A DNA stretch of 64,000 nt from Demequina litorisediminis (GCF_030161615.1 NZ_BSUN01000001.1:1302001-1366000), one strand, 5' to 3'. Counted from the stretch's first letter, positions 1 to 10,641 are shown. A program made the numbers and translations. Notes: generated by a model not told the origin, from the letters alone.

Positions 1-46
1 GCACGGAAGGCGCGGAGGACTAGCGACACCTACGCCGGGCGCCGGA

Positions 47-1246
47 TCAGGTGAGTGTTGCTTGATGGACGAGGAAGTTATCAATGTTGCGTTTGGAGAT
101 CATCACCTTGACGGCCCTTGCAGGCTCCGTCGGGTTGGCGTCCTTGGTTGAAGGCTCCGAGCACGACGTGGAAGTTGGCGGCGTTAACTTCCAGAATCAG
201 CATGCGGCTGAACCGCACGGCTGATTTGAAGCGCGAGGAGTACGACTTCTCGTTGTACTCGCCGCGTCCGACGTGGCCGGCGATGCGGCGCCAGATGTTC
301 CACTCCACCACTGGGAGGTCTTCTTCGTCCTTGCTTCGCCACGTCTCATGCTCGTAGATGACGTACCAGAATCGGCCAAACTCCTCGATACACGCGCGGA
401 GGTCGGCGGCGTCGTTTCCTGGCGATTCTCGCGACGTGATGGTGGAGGCCTTGAGGTCGCCGTAGTACGTAATCTTCCCCCGGTTCTTGAAAACTAGGTC
501 GTAATCAAGGTCGCCTTGGCGTTTGGCCTTCTGGAACTCGATGAGGCGGCTCGCACCATTGCGGCGGAGGTACTCGTCGAATCGGTACTCAAGGTAGAAG
601 CCGGCCCACTCACCTTGCATCGCGTCGGGCCAGCGCGCGGTGTGCATTTCCTGCACGGCTTCAAGTGCCTCGAGTCTGTCACCCGTGAGGAACTCGGCGT
701 TGAAGTCATCGAACACATCCACATAGGTTGTGCTGGCCCACACGACCGGCCAAATACGCGGCGAAGAGGTCGGAGCGAATGCTTGTGGTGATTGCCGTGA
801 CTATCGATACGTGAGAACAGGCCCAGCGTCTGCGCCTGAAAGAGGTCGTTGGTGGCTATGTGCGCAGCAGAGTTGTTCGCCTTCCTGCGGACGTATGTGC
901 TGGGTTCGAAGTCCACAAAGATCGTGACATCGTCGTAGTGGTAGATGCCCACGAACCGTGGCTCAAGGCCCTGGGTGATGGCTTCGTCATGAACGCTGAC
1001 CCAAGTTCTTGGTATCTGGATCCGCTTCTTGAACTCGGGCCACGGGTTGCCTAGATGAGTCACCTGGGCGAAGAGGAGGACCTGGTTGCGGAAACGGACC
1101 GTGCGCGTGTCGGCAAACCGCTCAGCCCGGGCGTGCGGCAACGCATCCAACAGCAAGTCGACCTTCGCTGTTGGGCTCAGTGTCGTATCGACGTCGCCGG
1201 TCAGTGTGCCGTCACGAAGCACCTGGTCCACCACCACTTTGCCCAT
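47..1246 (-). CDS. Putative type II restriction endonuclease, PD-(D/E)xK-like (frame broken)
   Basis: Inferred cognate nuclease of the adjacent methyltransferase, from the divergent head-to-head layout and a PD-(D/E)xK-like pattern in the C-terminal half (LDYDLVF followed about 10 residues later by YYGDLKAS). Two frames carry it: 1246 to about 775, then to 81. They join near 770-780 if an AAGCTA lost its T (observed AAGCA). The end also becomes better if AGGCTC near 126 is read as AGCTC, giving a stop at 47-49 instead of 81. Repaired length is about 400 aa. The start at 1246 is uncertain: an open frame continues to an ATG at 1411-1413 if one more indel is allowed. I do not recognise the family by sequence; the function rests on context and motif. 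Confidence 0.6.
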
Positions 1247-1411
1247 GCCGACTTCTTACCAGATCGGGTATCCGTTGCGGACGGGACCGTGGTGTTCGTC
1301 ACTCCAACCTGCGTGGCCATGGCCGCGCCTTCGAGCAAGGACGTCCTATCGTCTGGAGCGATATCGGAGAGCCCGTTCGCCACTGTCAGTGGTGGGACGT
1401 AGGCTTTCCCC

Positions 1412-2818
1412 ATGCTCGATGAATCAGCCTCGGACGCCATCACCTTCGCGGACCTCTTCGCCGGCGTCGGTGGCTTCGCCGCCGCACTCTCTGCGATGGG
1501 TGCCGAGCACGTGTACGCGGTCGAAATCGACAAGCACGCCGCCGCCGTCTACGAGGCGAACTGGCAGCACCCCGCACTCGGGGACGTCACGAAGGACGCC
1601 AACGACGACGGTGTGACGGTGCCGCCGCACGACATCATCACCGGCGGATTTCCCTGCCAACCGTTCTCGAAGTCTGGTGCCCAGAGGGGCATGGACGAGG
1701 TCCGCGGCACGCTCTTCTGGAACATCGAGAAGATCGTTCGGGAACGCAAGCCCACACTGATCTGCCTCGAAAACGTCCGCAATCTCGCCGGCCCACGTCA
1801 CAAGCACGAGTGGCAAGTGATCATCGAGCACCTACGCAACGCCGGCTATCAGGTTGCCGAGCAAAGCGCCGTCTTCTCTCCGCACCTCATCGCACCTGAG
1901 TTCGGCGGGTCGCCGCAAGTGCGCGAGCGCGTCTTCATTACCGCCACGCTCGTGCCCGAGGGCATGGTCATGGACCCCGACCCCGAGCCGGTCGCGCTTC
2001 CCGAGCACGTACTGATGCGCCGCGAATGGAATCTCGTTGAAGACCTGCCGATGGACAGGGCCGGCGTCGTTCCGGGCACTGAGATCTCCGCAGACGAGCG
2101 CTCCTGGATTGATCACTGGGAGCAAATGGTCGTCTTTATGCGAGCGTGGCGCGCAGAGCAGGCACGGGTCACAGGAGAGCCCTTGCGCCGGTTGCCCGGC
2201 CACCCAGTCTGGGCTGACGCCTGGGTCGCAACGAAGGCCGCGCGTGAAGGTTTGCTGGACGGTGCGCCGGCCTGGAAGGCCGACTTCCTGCGCAAGAATT
2301 TTGACCTGTACGACAGCCTGCGCGAGTTCCTCGGCGCGAAGGCCATCAACACTTGGCTGCGTGAGGTGCGCGAGTTCCCTGAGTCCCGCCGCAAACTCGA
2401 GTGGCAGGCGCAGGATGCCGTGTCGATGTGGGACTGCGTGATCTCACTGCGTCCTTCAGGGCTGCGAGTGAAGCGGCCGACGCACCTGCCTGCGCTGGTC
2501 GCGATCACACAGACGCCGATCATCGGCCCCATCCGCCGCAAGTTGTCCGCGCGCGAGGCGGCACGGCTGCAGGGCCTGCCGGACAACTTCACGTTCGTAG
2601 ATCAGCGAGACGCGCTGACTTACAAGCAAATGGGAAATGGCGTCAATGTGGGCGTTGTGAACCAGGTGCTCAAGGCACACTGCGAGCGAGACAAGCGACT
2701 GCTACTCGCGACCGATCGGGGACGCGCAATCTATGCCATGGTCGCAGACGCGTCAGACGCCCCAAGGGATAGCGTGAGATCGTGGCTCGAGAGCCATGCA
2801 CGCGCCTCGGTGTCATAG
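1412..2818 (+). CDS. DNA (cytosine-5)-methyltransferase, M.AluI-like
   Basis: Intact 468-aa m5C methyltransferase. Motif I DLFAGVGGF is at residues 14-22, the catalytic loop GGFPCQPFSKSG at 78-89 (Cys82), motif VI ENVRNL at 120, motif VIII QVRERVFI at 169, and the C-terminal motifs IX/X include YKQMGNGVNVGVV. A long variable region (about 185-350) is the target-recognition part. From memory the sequence closely follows M.AluI (SGAQ-GM, RGTLFWNI, GPRH-HEW, RRKLEWQAQDA, LPALVAITQT), which makes AGCT with 5-methylation of the C the likely target; this is recall, not a search. The unusual number of broken AGCT sites in the window fits. The ATG overlaps possible starts on the other strand and no clear ribosome binding site is visible. 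Confidence 0.93.
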   Translation: MLDESASDAITFADLFAGVGGFAAALSAMGAEHVYAVEIDKHAAAVYEANWQHPALGDVTKDANDDGVTVPPHDIITGGFPCQPFSKSGAQRGMDEVRGTLFWNIEKIVRERKPTLICLENVRNLAGPRHKHEWQVIIEHLRNAGYQVAEQSAVFSPHLIAPEFGGSPQVRERVFITATLVPEGMVMDPDPEPVALPEHVLMRREWNLVEDLPMDRAGVVPGTEISADERSWIDHWEQMVVFMRAWRAEQARVTGEPLRRLPGHPVWADAWVATKAAREGLLDGAPAWKADFLRKNFDLYDSLREFLGAKAINTWLREVREFPESRRKLEWQAQDAVSMWDCVISLRPSGLRVKRPTHLPALVAITQTPIIGPIRRKLSAREAARLQGLPDNFTFVDQRDALTYKQMGNGVNVGVVNQVLKAHCERDKRLLLATDRGRAIYAMVADASDAPRDSVRSWLESHARASVS

Positions 2819-2865
2819 AACAGCGCCACGTGAAGGGCTCCGTGGCCGTGTGAGCGCGGATCTCG

Positions 2866-3897
2866 CTAGACCGCCACGCGACTGGCGTAGGCAGGGCCTG
2901 GCAGGATGTCAGAGAGCGCCCTCCCAGACTTAACCGGACTGCCAGGGGCAGTCCAGTAGTAGTCACGCGGGTTCGGCGCCGCGCCTGAGACGATTCGGTG
3001 CGCATTGGCTCCCTCGAGCCAACCATCGGACAGCCCCTTCAATTGGGACTTCATCCACGTACCCCGCCATGCCCTGTACCTCGGGGGCAGCACGAGTTCC
3101 CGCGACCAGGCATAGAACGTCTTGATCGCGCCAAGGATGAGCCCCGCTTGCCCGAACCCGTTGGCGTCGCTCAGGTCGACAGCATCGTCCAAATGCTCCC
3201 TAATCGGCATTCGCCACTGATGGTTGACCCATCCTCTCCGGACACCTGAGTGCTGTTGAAGCCAGGCCTCGGCTTCCCGAACACTCGCCCTGACATCCGA
3301 GACATCGCCATGTGCAAGTGGAGACATCAGACTCCCCGGCATGTGCTGGGTGGCCCACCTGATGCAGTTGTCACGGAATCTTCCGTTCACGGACTGAAAG
3401 CCTCCGTCTGGCATCCACGCGAGACCTGTTCCTACTCCACGGCCATTGTCGAGGCGAGCCGAAGCCGGATCACGGTTGAGCACCCACCACGCCCATTGGA
3501 AGGTGCCGAACGGGTACTTGTTCGCATAGTCGCCGACCTGCGCGTGTCCGGCTATGACACTTGGGTTGACACTGGCGCGGAGCGTGCCGACGGCGCGCAA
3601 GTCCGAGCGGCGCTGCGCCGGAACGTGCTGGGACAACACCCGGGCTCCCGGCCACAACATCTCGGCGTCAACCCACACCACCGAGGTGAGGTCAAGGGGT
3701 GGCTCAATGTCGGCATCGAGCCAGAGAGTCGCTTTGTCGTAGAAACCCATGATCGGCCAGCCGAAGTGGTCATGGAGCAGTGCAGCAGTGAGGAGCCCGT
3801 CGATGTCAGTATCGACGATCTGCCCGGTCACGTCCGCTTCCCAGGACCTCAATCGTCTATTCGCCTCGAACCACAGTCGCTCCGCCTCGATTACCAC
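2866..3897 (-). CDS. Uncharacterised 343-aa protein beside the RM system, possibly DHH-like
   Basis: Not recognised. Single intact frame with a GTG start, convergent with the methyltransferase (47 bp gap). The N-terminus carries DTDIDGLLTAALL (from about residue 28) followed by a VVWVDAE strand at about 73, reminiscent of motifs I and II of DHH/RecJ-type phosphoesterases, but no DHH triad is obvious. Rich in Trp and Arg; no signal peptide or membrane span. The frame stays open upstream of the GTG to a stop near 3966 and still reads like protein (YFHLPRDDLSQ), so the true start may lie farther up behind an indel. Its position between an RM pair and a tRNA gene suggests an island or defence cargo gene; that is inference. 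Confidence 0.6.
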   Translation of the reverse strand: MVIEAERLWFEANRRLRSWEADVTGQIVDTDIDGLLTAALLHDHFGWPIMGFYDKATLWLDADIEPPLDLTSVVWVDAEMLWPGARVLSQHVPAQRRSDLRAVGTLRASVNPSVIAGHAQVGDYANKYPFGTFQWAWWVLNRDPASARLDNGRGVGTGLAWMPDGGFQSVNGRFRDNCIRWATQHMPGSLMSPLAHGDVSDVRASVREAEAWLQQHSGVRRGWVNHQWRMPIREHLDDAVDLSDANGFGQAGLILGAIKTFYAWSRELVLPPRYRAWRGTWMKSQLKGLSDGWLEGANAHRIVSGAAPNPRDYYWTAPGSPVKSGRALSDILPGPAYASRVAV

Positions 3898-4018
3898 CTG
3901 AGATAGATCGTCCCGCGGAAGGTGGAAGTAAGGAACTCGCTCCGTGAGCCCGTAGCGAAGACATACCTAACGAGCCCACCTCAAACGCAGCAATCCGCAC
4001 GCGACACCGGAAAACAGC

Positions 4019-4046
4019 GAAGGCCCCCGGTTTCCCGGGGGCCTTC
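4019..4046 (-). terminator. Intrinsic terminator downstream of tRNA-Leu
   Basis: Perfect 12-bp inverted repeat (GAAGGCCCCCGG / CCGGGGGCCTTC) with a 4-nt loop. On the minus strand it is followed by a short T-rich stretch (CGCTGTTTT), as expected for termination of the tRNA transcript. Confidence 0.75.
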
Positions 4047-4052
4047 TTCACG

Positions 4053-4135
4053 TGCGCGAGGGGGAGTTGAACCCCCACGCCCTTTCGGGCACACGGACCT
4101 GAACCGTGCGCGTCTGCCTATTCCGCCACTCGCGC
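4053..4135 (-). tRNA. tRNA-Leu (anticodon CAG)
   Basis: Reads as a class II tRNA on the minus strand: acceptor GCGCGAG pairing with CTCGCGC, D-arm, anticodon stem CACGG/CCGTG with loop TTCAGGT (anticodon CAG), a long variable arm (GCCCGAAAGGGC) and T-loop TTCAACT. No CCA is encoded. The T-arm 3' side shows five C where acceptor plus T-stem need six, so one base of the homopolymer is probably missing from the assembly rather than from the gene. The RM block lies on its 3' side, a common site of island integration; no repeat of the tRNA 3' end is visible inside the window. Confidence 0.9.
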
Positions 4136-4193
4136 GTGCCGGGCAACTCTAGCACGCTGGCACATCAGGCTTCGACCACCTTGCGACCGTCGC

Positions 4194-5451
4194 TCAGGCG
4201 GTTCGAGCCTCCCAGGTGAAGGCTCCGACCTTGCCGCGGAGGTCGCCCGCCAACGAGTTCAGGTGGCCCACCGATGTCTCCACAGCGCCGAGCGCGTCGG
4301 TGCCCTGCGTGGTGGCGTCCGCGACGGCGGCGATTAGCGCGGCGATGTCGCCCGTGCCGGACGCAGCCTCAGCAACCCCACGACTCATCTCACCCGTGGT
4401 CGCGGTCTGCTCCTCCACCGCCGACGCAATCATCATCTGGAAATCATTGATCTGCTTCACAATCAAGGAAATCTCCTCAATCGCCTCCACAGCACCACCG
4501 GTATCAGCCTGAATCGCCGCAACCCTGCGAGCCACCTCCTCGGTAGCCTTCGCCGTCTCCTGCGCCAAATCCTTGACCTCACCAGCCACCACAGCGAAGC
4601 CCTTACCGGCCTCACCAGCACGAGCCGCCTCAATCGTCGCGTTCAACGCCAACAGGTTCGTCTGCTCAGCAATCCCCGTGATCACCTTGATCACATCGCC
4701 GATCTCCTGACTGGACTGGCCGAGCCTCGGCCACCTTGGCATTGGCCGCATCGGCGACAGCGGTGGCGTGGGCCGCCACTCGCGCGGCCTCGTTGGCGCT
4801 GTGCGAGATCTCCTTGATCGAGGCACCCATCTGCTCCGCACCAGACGCCACCGCCTGCACCGAACGGTCCACCTCGCCGGCGCTTGCGGCCGCCTGGGTG
4901 GCGCGGGAATCGGACAGGGCCGATGCGGCTCCCACCTCGGCGCTCGCCGCCGTGAGGTCGCGGGCCGCCTCGGCCACGGTCCCCGCCGACTCGGCAATCC
5001 CGCCCACGAGCGTCCTGAGCGAGGCCGCGGTCACGGTCAGCGCCGTGGACATGTCGCCCAGTTCATCGCGAGACGTCACCTGCGCATCGACGGTGAGGTC
5101 GCCATCGGCGAGGCCCGAGATCGCGTGCGTCAGGCTGCGTGCGGCCTTGGTGATGCGCCAGGCAAGCACCAGACCCACCCCCACGGTGCCCACCACCGCG
5201 GCCACCAGCACACCGGTGATGAGGGTGCGCGTCGCAGAGGCCTCTGCCTCCGCATCGGCCAGCGCGGCGGTGCTGCGCGCGCCGAACTGCTCGAGCACCG
5301 CGATCTGCCCGGCGGACATCTGATCCACCTGGTAGAGCGCCAGAAGTGAGACGCCGATGACGATCGCGACCCCCACGCTGAAGGCGGCGAGGATCTGTAC
5401 GGTCAGCGACACCCGGGGACGACGACGCCCCGCGGGGACAGGGTGAGGCAT
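4194..5451 (-). CDS. Methyl-accepting chemotaxis protein 1
   Basis: Chemoreceptor of the inner membrane. The N-terminal TM helix (about residues 16-38) is followed by only a short (about 35 aa) external segment, then TM2, a HAMP region ([15 protein letters not shown]) and the signalling domain with the hairpin-tip motif [19 protein letters not shown]. The short external loop suggests little or no periplasmic ligand pocket. One AGCT site near 4725 (GAGCTC read as GAGCCTC) splits the frame; removing the extra C joins the halves as [13 protein letters not shown] tract at 4361-4700 is nearly identical in DNA to the same part of receptors 3-5, unlike its flanks. First of five tandem receptor genes. 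Confidence 0.93.
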
Positions 5452-5518
5452 GGTGATGGAGTCCTTTCGGAAAGCGGGCGCCCCCGACCATCACGGCACC
5501 GGGAAGCGGCACCGGTGA

Positions 5519-7127
5519 CTAGTAGGTGAAGATCGCGACGCTGGTGCGCAGGCGTGCGGACAGTTCGGCCAGCGCGGCGACGCTGGCGCCGATCTGGTCC
5601 AGTACCTCCGTGGACTCTGCGGAGGACTGCGCCACCGAGGCGATGGTCACGGCGATGGATGCAGAGCCATCGGCCGCCTCGGACACGCCGCGGGACATTT
5701 CGCCCGTCGTGGCCGTCTGCTCCTCCACCGCCGAGGCGATGGTGGTCTGGAAGTCGGAGATCTGACGGACGATCTCGGCAATTTCGCCGATGGCCTCGAC
5801 GGCTCCGCCCGTGTCCTCCTGAATCGCGGCGACGCGTCGCGCGACCTCCTCGGTCGCACGGGCCGTCTCCTGCGCCAGGTCCTTGACCTCGCCCGCGACG
5901 ACCGCGAACCCCTTGCCCGCCTCGCCCGCGCGGGCGGCCTCGATGGTGGCGTTGAGCGCGAGCAGGTTGGTCTGCTGCGCGATGCCCGTGATGACCTTGA
6001 TCACGTCACCGATCTGCTCGCTGGAGACGCCAAGCCTGCCCACCGACTCGCTGGCGGCATTGGCGACGATGGTCGCGGTGCCGGCTACCTTCGCGGCCTC
6101 GTTCGCGTTGTGGGAGATCTCCTTGATGGAGGCCCCCATCTGTTCGGTGCCCGAGGCGACGGCCTGGACGCTGCTGTTGACCTCGTCGGCCGCGGCGGCC
6201 ACCACGGCGGCCTGGGATGTCGTCTCCTGGGAGCCTTCGAGGACCTGCGCGTTCGCGGCGGCGAGTTGCTCCGCGGCGGCGGCGACGGACTGTGCCGATG
6301 CCACGACATCGGCCATGGTCTCCCTCAGCGCCGCCTGCGCGCTGGCAAGCGACTGGCCCATGTCGCCCATCTCGTCGCCGGGCTTCACCTGCGCCTCCGC
6401 GGTGAGGTCTCCTCGGCGAGGGCCTCGATCGCCACCTGAAGGCTCCTGGCGCTCGAGGTGATGCGGCGCGCCAGCAGCAGTCCCACGGCGAGGGCGACGG
6501 CCACGCCCACCGCCAACAGGCACATGACGACGATGACGGCGTCGCGCCCGCGCTGCTGTTCCGCGAGGGCCTCCCGCTCGAGTTCGGCGTCGACAAGGCT
6601 CGGTGAGCGCTCCGGCCGTGTCGATCATCTCCAGTTCAAGCATCTGCACACGGTTGAGCCTGGGACACATCCGCGGTGGTGCCGTCGGAGCGGGAGGCAT
6701 AGGCGGCCTCCTGGGCGTCCGCGTACTCGTCCCACAGGGCCCTCGCATCGGCCGCACCGTCGAAAGCGCGGCCGTAGGTCGCGGCGAACCGCTCCTCGAA
6801 CGCCATGAACGCTGCATCGAGGAGCGCGATGTTCTGCTCCTGCACGCGCCGCCTGAGGCCACGCTCCTGTGCCGACATGGTGCCCAGGCGCGACCCCTGG
6901 ACGCGGACCGTGGTGAGGGCGTCCTGCACGTCCACCACGCTGGAGTAGACGCTGGCGACGTCATGGACCGCGTGATACGACGTGGCCCCGCTATCTCGCA
7001 ACGCGACCGAGGCGACGATCCCTGCTCCGCCAAGGAGCACAATCACTGCGGTGAACCCGACGAGAATGCGGGCACGCAGCCCCCATCGCCGTCGCTGAAG
7101 GGTGATGCCGGCATCCGTGCCGTCCAT
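5519..7127 (-). CDS. Methyl-accepting chemotaxis protein 2
   Basis: Full-length receptor: TM1, about 150-aa external helical sensor, TM2, HAMP and signalling domain ([23 protein letters not shown] tip, here QQTNLLALN). Three frame breaks: AGCT sites near 6659 (GAGCTG) and 6598 (AAGCTC), plus a lost G in a G-run near 6412 that interrupts [12 protein letters not shown]. All repair cleanly. The start at 7127 (MDGTDAG) is chosen because GGAGG lies just upstream; the longer frame to 7184 lacks one. A sigma28-type promoter lies at 7174-7200. Its signalling domain is more diverged in DNA from the other four. Confidence 0.92.
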
Positions 7128-7173
7128 GGCGAGCCTCCATCTCGGGGACATTCTGTCGAGGGGACTTGGTTTC

Positions 7174-7200
7174 CCATCGGCCATGGGCCCGCAAAGGTGA
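7174..7200 (-). promoter_or_regulatory. Sigma28-type promoter for MCP 2
   Basis: On the minus strand TCAC (7200-7197), 15 bp, GCCGATGG (7181-7174). It matches the FliA consensus TAAA-N15-GCCGATAA in spacing and most of the -10, about 50 bp upstream of the MCP 2 start. Confidence 0.6.
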
Positions 7201-7279
7201 GGAGTTCTGCCAGGGACGTTGCCCGTCGCACGCGCCGAGGCCGGCCGGGAGCAACGCTCCTGGCCGGCCGCGGTTCGCG

Positions 7280-8874
7280 CTAGTACTTGAAGATTTCGAC
7301 GCTGGTGCGCACTTGGACGACAACTCCGCGAGGCTCGTTCACGGAAGCCCCGATCTGATCGAGGACCTGAGCAGAATCCGCAGCCGACTGCGCCACCGAC
7401 GAGATATTCGAGGCAATATCACCCGAACCCGACGCAGCCTCAGCGACCCCACGACTCATCTCACCCGTGGTCGCGGTCTGCTCCTCCACCGCCGACGCAA
7501 TCGTCATCTGGAAATCATTGATCTGCTTCACAATCAAGGAAATCTCCTCAATCGCCTCCACAGCACCACCGGTATCAGCCTGAATCGCCGCAACCCTGCG
7601 AGCCACCTCCTCGGTAGCCTTCGCCGTCTCCTGCGCCAAATCCTTGACCTCACCAGCCACCACCGCGAAGCCCTTACCGGCCTCACCAGCACGAGCCGCC
7701 TCAATCGTCGCGTTCAACGCCAACAGGTTCGTCTGCTCAGCAATACCCGTGATCACCTTGATCACATTGCCAATCTCCTGACTCGACGCACCCAACTTCG
7801 AGACCTGCTCGTTGGTGGACTCCGCCACATCCGTGGCATGCGCAGCAACCCTGGCCGCCTCATTCGCGTTATGCGAAATCTCCTTAATCGAGGCACCCAT
7901 CTGCTCAGCACCAGACGCCACCGCCTGCACCGACCGATTCACCTCATCAGCAGCATTCGCGACCACACCAGCCTGAGCCGACGTCTCCTGCGAACCCGCA
8001 GCCACCTGAGCATTCGCAGCCGACAACTCCTCCGCCGCAGCAGCAACAGTCTGCGCAGACGACACCACCTCAGCCATCGTCTCCCGGAGCGCCCCCTGCG
8101 CCGACGACAACGACCGAGCCATATCCCCCATCTCATCGTTCGACCGCACCCGCGCCTCAGCCGTCAAATCACCCTCAGCAAGACGCTCAAGGGCGTTGCT
8201 GACCTCGGAGGCCGAGTGCTTCATGCGACGCGTCAGCCATGTGCCAAGTCCCAGGGCAACCACCACTGCCACGACCTGGAGAATCACGAGCAGCGTCCGG
8301 ACCTTGGAGTTCAGAGCATCGGTGCCCTCAACCTCAGTCATCACCTTCGACGACACCTGGTCGGTCAAGAGACTGACGGCCGAGACAAGATCCGTTCCGA
8401 GTTGACGGCGCTCGTCAGCGGGGACGGGCTCACCGACATACTCAGGGTCGAAGTACGAGGCCTGCGCCTCCTTGTAAGCCACCCAGATGTCGGCACCCCC
8501 GCATCGTCCGTAGGCTCGGAGCCGAACGACTCCGCGAAGACCTGTGAGAACTCTGCGTACTCCGCCTCGAAGGTCGCGTAGAGCCTCCTGCTGGTTGGCC
8601 CACGCGGCAGGCGGCTCCTCGGGGGTGAGGGTATTCATCCTCAGCCCCTCGGTACGCACGGACCACAGCGCGTTCGTGAGCCTCCGCGACGGCCTTGTCG
8701 GCGTTGTACAGATCGGTCATGCTGCCGACATCACTCGCATGCTGAGAGTTGAGCCTGCGTCACCGCGGTCATGCCTACCGCGATGAGGAGCGCAACGACG
8801 GCGCCGAACGCGACGCTGATCTGTGCGGTGAGGGTGAAACGGGGACGCTTGCGCGGCTCCTTGACGATGTCCAT
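7280..8874 (-). CDS. Methyl-accepting chemotaxis protein 3
   Basis: Receptor with TM1 (AVVALLIAVGM), external four-helix-type sensor, TM2, HAMP and signalling domain, ending SVEIFKY. It is cut into several frames by AGCT sites near 8754, 8680, 8583, 8512, 7331 and 7311, plus one extra G in a G5 run near 8503. Repair gives a continuous sensor including LWSVRTEGLRMN, a typical receptor segment. The start at 8874 (MDIVKEPRK) has AGGAG upstream. From 7283 to 8193 its DNA is almost identical to receptors 4 and 5. Confidence 0.92.
7283..8193. repeat. MCP repeat block, copy 1
   Basis: About 910 bp covering HAMP end and the whole signalling domain, nearly base-for-base identical to 10645-11554 and, over its first 850 bp, to 8952-9798. 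Differences are a few bases (CCCGGAGC versus CCCTCAGC) and the broken AGCT sites. The flanking sensor sequences are unrelated. Confidence 0.9.
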
Positions 8875-8948
8875 GACTCTCCTGTGAGTGCTCATTGAGG
8901 GGACGCCGATGCCGCCGACGGTTGCGTTTCCGGCGGCACCGGACGGCA

Positions 8949-10567
8949 TTAGTACTTGAAGATTTCGACGCTGGTGCGCAACTTGACGACAACTCCGCGA
9001 GCTCGTTCACGGAAGCCCCGATCTGATCGAGGACCTGAGCAGAATCCGCAGCCGACTGCGCCACCGACGAGATATTCGAGGCAATATCACCCGAACCCGA
9101 CGCAGCCTCAGCGACCCCACGACTCATCTCACCCGTGGTCGCGGTCTGCTCCTCCACCGCCGACGCAATCGTCATCTGGAAATCATTGATCTGCTTCACA
9201 ATCAAGGAAATCTCCTCAATCGCCTCCACAGCACCACCGGTATCAGCCTGAATCGCCGCAACCCTGCGAGCCACCTCCTCGGTAGCCTTCGCCGTCTCCT
9301 GCGCCAAATCCTTGACCTCACCAGCCACCACCGCGAAGCCCTTACCGGCCTCACCAGCACGAGCCGCCTCAATCGTCGCGTTCAACGCCAACAGGTTCGT
9401 CTGCTCAGCAATACCCGTGATCACCTTGATCACATTGCCAATCTCCTGACTCGACGCACCCAACTTCGAGACCTGCTCGTTGGTGGACTCCGCCACATCC
9501 GTGGCATGCGCAGCAACCCTGGCCGCCTCATTCGCGTTATGCGAAATCTCCTTAATCGAGGCACCCATCTGCTCAGCACCAGACGCCACCGCCTGCACCG
9601 ACCGATTCACCTCATCAGCAGCATTCGCGACCACACCAGCCTGAGCCGACGTCTCCTGCGAACCCGCAGCCACCTGAGCATTCGCAGCCGACAACTCCTC
9701 CGCCGCAGCAGCAACAGTCTGCGCAGACGACACCACCTCAGCCATCGTCTCCCGGAGCGCCCCCTGCGCCGACGACAACGACCGAGCCATATCCCCCAAC
9801 TCGTCGTTGCTCTTCACATGAGCTTCGACGGTGAGGTCTCCCTCGGCCAGCGCTTCGATGGACTGGCTGACGGCTCGGGCAGACGCCTTGATGCGGCGCA
9901 CGACGAGGAGCGCCACGGCACCGGCAATGACGACTCCCGCGATCACGAGTGCGATCACCACCGTCGTGGTCGTCGCGGAGCGCTGGGCGGCCGCGTCCTC
10001 GCGTGCAGCGAGGTCTGCGTCCACGCCCTCGGTCAATGCCGCGACGCTGTCGACGAGGTTGGTGCCGGCCTCACGCGTTGTCCCCTCGCGCACCGCCTTG
10101 AGGGTGTCGAGATCGTCGGCGAGCGCTGCGGGCAGGAAGTCAGCCAGCATGGCGTCTCGATAGGCGGCCCACTGGGACTCGACGGCGGCGAGTTCGTCCG
10201 GCACGTCGCCGAAGGTTTCGGTATAGGTCTCAGCGAAGGCTGCGAGAGAAGCCTCGAATGTCGCGTAGTCGCCCTCGAGCTTTTCCTGCTGCTCCGGACG
10301 GTCGGCGACGGGATAGGACGCGACCGTTCCGGCTGCCTGCCGGGCCTTCCACAGGTCGTTCTGAAGCGCCAGCACCGCGGCGCTCATCTGCGACTGATCA
10401 CCGACGAGCTCCTCCGTGCTGGCTTCTCCCGCGCGCAACTGCACGGTGGCGAGGCTGCCCGCCATGGCAAGCGCCACGAGCGCCACACCGACAGCGGTGA
10501 AGATCTGCGCCGAGAGGTTGATGCGTAGCCGGCGCTTAGCGCCATCGGCCGTGGTGATGGTGTCCAT
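8949..10567 (-). CDS. Methyl-accepting chemotaxis protein 4
   Basis: Open from the ATG at 10567 to the last dozen codons, with TM1 near residues 15-37, about 155-aa external sensor, TM2 (VVIALVIAGVVIAGAVALLVV), HAMP and signalling domain. Near 8983 the AAGCTG present in the family is read as AAGTTG with a neighbouring base lost, which throws the frame into receptor 3; repair ends the protein at TAA 8951-8949 (SVEIFKY). Here the GAGCTC at 8999 is intact while the equivalent site is broken in receptors 3 and 5. Confidence 0.94.
8952..9798. repeat. MCP repeat block, copy 2
   Basis: Second copy of the signalling-domain block; similarity ends at the HAMP (CCCCCAACTCG against CCCCCATCTCA). The 85 bp just upstream of the preceding start (8874-8951) are also repeated at 10567-10644. 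Confidence 0.9.
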
Positions 10568-10641
10568 GACTCTCCTGTGAGTGCTCATTGAGGGGACGCC
10601 GATGCCGCCGACGGTTGCGTTTCCGGCGGCACCGGACGGCA

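Noticed and set aside
1201..1533. 110-aa frame on - overlapping both RM starts
   Set aside because: Part of it may be the nuclease N-terminus in a shifted frame, but as a separate gene it lacks a ribosome site and overlaps the methyltransferase.
1412..2818. GAGCTC (SacI-type) specificity for the methyltransferase
   Set aside because: Broken sites include GAGCTG, GAGCTT, CAGCTG, AAGCTG and AAGCTA contexts, and many GAGCTC are intact, so the common core is AGCT.
7166..8581. 471-aa Arg/His/Leu-rich frame on + opposite receptor 3 (and similar ones opposite receptors 4 and 5)
   Set aside because: Antisense shadow of the receptor block; low-complexity composition and no ribosome site.
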